64,000 bases of DNA from assembly GCA_963082975.1 (NCBI GenBank), contig OY720345.1, positions 79,701,034 to 79,765,033 of the forward strand. The letters run 5' to 3'. Positions 58,290-64,000 of the stretch are shown here, piece by piece (the first letter of the stretch is position 1; each line of letters opens with the position of its first letter). The position numbers and the translations under genes are program-made. The notes under the pieces are model-generated. The model ran no database searches and had not been told where the DNA came from. It saw nothing but the letters and a program-made list of their open reading frames with translations. This DNA is from Labia minor. Taxonomy: Eukaryota; Arthropoda; Insecta; Dermaptera; Spongiphoridae.

Positions 58290-58960
58290 ATTTAGAGTAT
58301 ATTATATAGCTCTATGAATCACTGGACTCTATATCTCTATGGTCACAGCAACCACATTTCTCTGACTTACCTTATATTTAGCTACCTAATCTAGCGTTTC
58401 TCAAACCATTTTCCAATAATAATTGTTATCCTGCCCCCAGATTACAATAAAATGTATACAACAATAATGTATAATGAGTATTTTGAGTATTTTTAAAATT
58501 ATTTTTAATTAACTGCCAAAACAAAAGATTTTTTTTATGTATGTGTTTTCTATTCATTCTCTCTCTCTCTCTCAGTTAATCAAGTTTTTTAAATTTCTTT
58601 TCTTGATTATTTTTGCGCTCCACGGGTTGAAACTCGCTGACATAATCCATGTCTGATTTTGTATTATATTTCCACTTCACTCTTGGCCTAATTATTGGTA
58701 ACTCAAATTTCTTTTCACTAAACATTTCACCAAACTTTCTTTTTCCATTCAAGCTAATTTTCCCGCTCATTTAATCTCTTCAATATTATTTTTTAAACTA
58801 TATTAGGAGATTTTTAAAAGATGTCTGCCATTCCCCAATATCATCCATTTTAGGTCAATTAATATTACTCAGAATTTTATTTTAAGAAATCCTATCTATT
58901 TCCATCCACTCTTTTAATAATACAATAAGAACAATTATTTTATACATATTAACAATCAAA
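58290..58960 (-). repeat. Decayed LINE debris
   Basis: 58315-58370 (CTCTATGGTCACAGCAACCA, CATTTCTCTGACTTACC) resembles the LINE 3' end at 24275. 58818-58850 on the minus strand reads DDIGEWQT, like the DTGEWRR motif of the copy at 43056. Between them, 58385-58800 is not LINE-like; it starts TAGCGTTTCTCAAACCATTT, hAT-like at one side only, and carries a 64-codon frame (58576-58770, minus) that I do not recognise. Confidence 0.35.
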
Positions 58961-59723
58961 TTTTGAGGGATAATTTATATTCAGATGCGATTGTTATAAA
59001 AAGGAAAACACATGTTACGAAGAGTCCAAAAAAAAATCTATTTCCAGAGGAAATTAGAAAAACTTGTGAAAGAGACATAATTGCTTCTATGTAATAAGAA
59101 ATAAAGACGAGTTTAGGAATGTGGTTGTTTAAAAGTACCATAGAGATAAATAATTATTTATTTAAAAAATATATAATTAAACAAAATTAAAAATCAAATA
59201 TCTAATATTTTGAAAAAAAAATCATGAATGAATATGATTTCCTCTGAGAAATAAATATAAGATCATTTATTAAGCGTCTTGATACTATTCTTCTGAATTG
59301 TGTAGGAGAAAAGTGCCAAAAAAATTACGAAATTTATTAACACATTTGTTTTGTAGACACTCTTCGAACTCATAGTTCTTATTTCAAAAATAATAATTTG
59401 CTAAAAGTACAATTTTTATCATTTATATATTTCTTATAAAAATATTTTTTTCATATTGTATAATAAAATAAATTAAGAATAACATTTAAAAAAATAAGAA
59501 AATCCCTAAATTTCTTTAATTAATAAATATAAAATTATATTTGAAAATGGAACTAATAGTATATTTTTAATCTTAATTTAAAACAATTATTTTATAAAAT
59601 CTAAATTTATTTAGCATTAGATATTACATTAAAATTCCAAAATGGCACAAAATTACATAACAAAAGATTGCATAAGATCTACTATCAATCAAATAACAAT
59701 ATGACCTTGAGGAAAATACATCA

Positions 59724-59763
<40 letters not shown>

Positions 59764-61634
59764 ATGAATGTTCAAAAAGTTTAGTTTTTAACATAAATTC
59801 TTGTCTTATTAAAAATGGTAGCAATAAGATTTTTAAATAAAATGTCATTGCCAGGAATACTCTTGATAAAGAATTCTTCTGCAAGTCTGGATGAAGAAGT
59901 TTCATATGGTGAAATGAACCAAGAATGTTCTTCATTTATCTAAAGAATAAATACAAATTAGGACTTTTTATTCAAAAACTGAATAGAAACAATATAAATA
60001 AATTTTATTAGACTAAATCAAGATCTGGTGTTATAAAAAATGAATTGTATGAATTTAATAATTAAATCCTTTGTTTATGAATGTTGTTTAAATTAATATA
60101 TTGATAAGAGGATATTCATGTAAAATTTTTTTTTAATACATTTTCGATATTAATAATAAATATTTTTTTCTTTTAAATGTGAGGAAAAACAACCCAAATC
60201 TTTATTATAATATTCATTTATTTTAAATAAATAACTATATTTTAATGAATGAATGAAGTTTCCTCCAATCCGATCGATTCTAATAAAGAGAAGGGAAAGG
60301 GGATTATTACATCTTTATTTATTTAATTTTTGTTAAATTCACTTTATTATAACTGGATAAAAATCCTAAGTCAAAATAATTATCAAACACGATTAAATAA
60401 AATAAAATTAATATTTATTGTAAAAATGAATTTTCTTTAGAAGAAATGAAATTATAATTATCACTCCATATTGATTTATAATACAGAATATTGAGTTAAG
60501 ATACTCTAATACAAAAAGATAAATGTATATATTAATATTGAATTAAAAAATTAAAATATATATAAAAACAAATTTATTAAAATAGTTTTTTTTCCCATTA
60601 AAATTTACTGTATCTATATTTGGATTTTGCATTCAAAAATACAAGCTTGATAACGGGGTATGAAATTATAAATTAATTATTTCTCATCAAACCATTTGAC
60701 AAAAAATATTTATCTTTTTTCATCTAAAAACGAATAAATAAATCATCGATTAAGAAATGTTTTGTTAATATGTATGTTGTAAATTTTTGTTTTAAATATT
60801 TAATTAATCTTTTATAAAAAAAGATTATTTATATTAATAATGAATTATAATTTAAATGAAATTAAATGTGAATAAAAGAAAAATAATGATGGATTAATTA
60901 ACCAAAATAAATACCTATAATGATTAGGATCAAGGTGAATTCAAACGATTCCTAAATTATGGTCAATTTATTTATTTATTTTATACATACTATTGACCTA
61001 TACATAAGTTTAAATTTTATAATTTTAAAAATCATTTATATTATGTAAAAAATTATTTTCAATTAATTTGTATAAAAAGTTATTTCATTATTAATTTTTT
61101 TTGTTAAATAAAATGTTAAAAAAAAATTAACATACAGATATATATTAAATATATATCAGAATATTTTGAAACATTTAAAATTACTTAATTAAGAAAATTC
61201 TAAAATTATTATATTAATTGCTAATATATAGGTAAATTAAATAAAATTGTTTAAAAAAAGAAATTGTGCGATAATTTCAAACAAACAAAATTAACGTCTT
61301 GTAAAATTTATGATAGAATAACCATTATGGGAAATAAAATTTTTCGACGATTGTCTATTAGTAGAAAATTAGTTATATTCTAATTAGGCTAATAATAAAT
61401 ATAAAAGTATTTTTTTAAAAAGTTGACTACTATCATCATTATCATCTACTATAAATTATAACTAATGGTCATTTTTAACTATTTATCACTTAAAGTTCAT
61501 ATCTAATATTTTGAGAGATGACTTAATAAATTTAGAAATGTATAATATCAAAAAATGAATTGGAATGACTGAAATTGTTTGGCAACAAGGTATTTTTAAA
61601 ATTTTATATTTATAAAATTAAAAAAAAAACATAA

Positions 61635-61677
<43 letters not shown>

Positions 61678-62100
61678 AAAATTTTCGAATTTATTTTTAA
61701 CAAGTTCGATTAGAAGAAAATATAATATACATAATAAAAAAAATTAATATTGAAAAAATTATTATAATACGAGTTTGGACATTTAATTAAGACATTTAAG
61801 TCTCTCAATGAATATGCATATAAATATATATATATATATATACACACAGAGACACATATATAATATATATAATTACAATTTCTTTCATTATATTAGAATA
61901 AAAATCTTCATCGATGATTTATCTTGCAGAAAAGAATTAAACTTTTTTTTAAAAAACAATTAAAAAACATATATATATATATAATATATATAGTTTTAGG
62001 ATTTTTTATATTAATCGTCAAGTTCGGATTGGAGGTTAAAAATAAGCAATTTACATGTAGAAAAAAATGAAAAATAATAGGAAAGATTTGTTTTATAGGA
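58961..62100. other. AT-rich intergenic DNA
   Basis: Three kilobases between the convergent CSTF1 and AT-hook genes. TA tracts lie at 59725-59763, 61639-61669, 61826-61842 and 61970-61990. No gene, transposon end or repeat partner was supported. Confidence 0.55.
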
Positions 62101-62161
62101 TGAATGTGTTAATGTATTTTGTATGTTGTGTTTTGGAGGGCGTTTTCACCGAAAAAATTCT

Positions 62162-63992
62162 TTACTCGGTCTTAGAGTCATCATGACCTCCCGCTGCAAC
62201 TGCTGGTGCTCCTGTTGATGGAACAGTTTGTTCAGATGACTTTTTGGCGGCATCTTCTTTTATATCTTCATCTCCACCAGCCCCAGAATCAGCTGCATCT
62301 TCAGTTTTGTTATTAGCAAGGGATTTTTTGTCCTCTATTGAATCAGATGCAAGTTTATCAGTAATAGTTTTCTTCTCATTTTCCTTTTCCTAATGAAAAA
62401 AATAATATTATCATTAATATAGGTATATATATTCTAATCAAATATTTTTTTTTAATTTATTTTGATAAATATTAAAATTATTATTATTATTTTTAGTTAA
62501 AATTAAAAAAAATAATAAGATGAATCTCACTTCTTCTCCATTATTTTCTTCAGACTTGTCATTAGTTTCAGGTTTGACTTCTTTATTTTCTTCAGCCTTT
62601 GACGGTGATGCATCGTCATTAGAATCTTCTTTCTTTTTCTTTTTGTCTTCATCTACATCCATTTTATTATCCTCGTTCTTTGCTGCTGAATCACCTCCAT
62701 CCTCTTCAGCAGTATGTTCTTCTGATTCTTCATCTTCTGTTCCATGCTTTTCACCCTTTTTGGGTCGACCTCTTCTTGCTAAAATTAAAATATTTTTTAA
62801 GTTTTAATAAATTTACTAATAATTTAATATTTGTATATATATATATATAATATAGATTTAATATAAATATAAATTTATGACGTTTTTTTATTTTTTTTTG
62901 CAAAAAGTAACTTAAACTTACATTTACCTCCTCTAGTAGGTGTTTTTCTTTCTCTTTTTGCTGGAGGGGCAGGAGAAGGTTGAATTCCTCGTGTTGATGA
63001 ACGAGTTCGACGTCTTGTCTCAACCTCAGAATTTTCTTCTTTCTGAAAAATAAATAAACAATTAGTAAAAAATTAATTTTTGTATTTATTAAAGCTTTTG
63101 TGGTTATTTTGATAATTATTAAGAGAATTTTTATTAAAAGACCACATTATTTGTACAATTATTTTAATTTAATAAATAATTTTATACAAATAATGTGGTC
63201 TTTTAATAAAAATTCTCTTAATAAATTAATTTTTATTTAAAAATTGTTTTTCCCCTTGTTAACAATTTTTTTTAAAAAATAAACATTAATTAATGAGAAA
63301 TTTGTTTTTTTTTAATTGTCGTTCATTTAAAAATTTTAAAAATGATTTTATATATTCTATTAAACATTTATAATGTTTTATTATTATATTTATTAGTGTG
63401 TTAGTAGGATTACTGAGAACAATAATAAAGCATCATATGCAATGTTTACATACCAAAAAATTGGATTTTAATTATGAGAATTTAATATTTTTTAAAAAAT
63501 TAGGATTTAAATAGATAGAAAATAATATTATTTAATTGATTTTTAATTTATTTTAAAATAAAAAAAATTTAAAAAATATACAAATTTTAGAAAATAAGTT
63601 TCCCGCGTAAAAGTCCCGCCGTGGAGGAATCAATGGAATGGAAGGGGTCGTAGCCGCTAATACCGCCATTGAGAAAATTATACTAATGCCTAAGTACATT
63701 AATGCATATATATATACCCTAATCAGGGGTATGGATTTCATGTTCTTACATTCTTTATTACTAATTTTAATCAATTAAAATTTATACCTATAAATTAAAA
63801 GAATATAAATGATATATTTGAAAAGAACATAAATCCACTGACTAGGCATGGAACTTCTATCACGTTGTGTATGCAAGCAAACAGATTCATAAATATTTTC
63901 CATTTGAAAGAAAATTAATATAAAAATTTAACTACCTTATTTGTTTGTTCAACTGCGTTGTCCTTCTTCATTTCGGCCTTATCTCCAGACAT
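62162..63992 (-). CDS. Acidic AT-hook chromatin-type protein
   Basis: Four exons on the minus strand: 63992-63936, 63042-62922, 62778-62531 and 62389-62162, all GT-AG, give 217 aa. The N-terminus (MSGDKAEMKKDNAVEQTNK) leads to a basic region (residues 29-37, RRRTRSSTR) and an AT-hook, SRRGRPKKG (60-68), which binds the minor groove of AT-rich DNA. The rest is low-complexity: acidic and lysine-rich (about 72-195), with a KKKKK run at 105-109. The tail is rich in Ala and Gly. It is likely nuclear and resembles HMGN/HMGA-like chromatin proteins, but I cannot name an orthologue. Exon 2 has two in-frame donors 6 bp apart (62922 or 62928), giving GGKSRRGRP or GARRGRP. An upstream exon beyond the window edge cannot be excluded. 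Confidence 0.8.
63116..63224. repeat. Perfect 40-bp inverted repeat in intron 1
   Basis: The arms 63116-63155 and 63185-63224 are exact inverted copies (including AAAAGACCACATTATTTGTA) with a 29-bp AT-rich spacer. This would form a strong hairpin in the pre-mRNA of the AT-hook gene. No target duplication was seen. Confidence 0.9.
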
Positions 63993-64000
63993 AATTTACT

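Noticed and set aside
58576-58770. 64-codon basic frame on the minus strand
   Set aside because: No recognised domain, no splice context, embedded in decayed LINE/hAT-like debris.
59624-59935. 103-codon minus-strand frame with GSFHHMKLLHPDLQK
   Set aside because: It looked faintly transposase-like, but no catalytic motif or inverted ends were found and the C-terminal third is a TA tract.
63553-63774. 73-codon minus-strand frame with a hydrophobic start
   Set aside because: It lies in the first intron of the AT-hook gene; no splice link or known motif.

Overview
The window is very AT-rich, intron-bearing animal DNA, most likely from an arthropod. The best evidence is an elevenin-type neuropeptide gene, arthropod-like splice sites and promoter elements, mariner, Tc1-like, hAT and piggyBac transposons, and a gypsy remnant. 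I cannot name the species. Elevenin, known in hemipterans and several other arthropod groups, fits an insect or related arthropod. Nothing looks bacterial, and I see no rRNA, CRISPR array or sound tRNA gene.

Four host genes can be supported. (1) A precursor for the neuropeptide elevenin (+, coding exons 29303-29412 and 29475-29579; its 3' end is unresolved), perhaps with an untranslated first exon and TATA/Inr promoter near 18139-18363. (2) The last two coding exons of an unrecognised gene (+, 46230-46443 and 49526-49603). (3) A complete nine-exon gene for cleavage stimulation factor subunit 1, CstF-50 (+, 51306-57660, 442 aa). (4) A four-exon gene for a 217-aa acidic AT-hook protein (-, 63992-62162), starting 8 bp inside the right edge. 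CSTF1 and the AT-hook gene converge. A weaker candidate, a tiny spliced gene on the minus strand at 3272-1964, is flagged with low confidence.

Most of 1-48000 is transposon ground. Three repeat families (called H1, H2 and H3 here) share one plan: a roughly 10-bp subterminal inverted repeat near each end, a small hairpin outside the 3' one, and often a short microsatellite inside. This matches non-autonomous Helentrons (HINE/DINE-like rolling-circle elements). H1 has eight copies, H3 four, H2 one. Cut-and-paste elements are also common: a whole-looking hAT transposon (35584-38880) with a 619-aa transposase frame and identical 8-bp target duplications; five smaller hAT derivatives; two mariner copies with the same internal deletion; two internally deleted Tc1/mariner relatives; a piggyBac-type remnant; and a fold-back element. 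Retroelements are three copies of a tRNA-derived SINE, LINE 3' fragments, one solo LTR and one degraded gypsy-type fossil.

Nested insertions can be dated relative to each other. An inverted pair of repeats (7540-8740 and 11110-11430) differs by a solo LTR and a hAT MITE present only in the left arm; the right arm keeps both empty sites. From about 49600 to the right end the DNA is much poorer in transposons and holds the two clear housekeeping-type genes.
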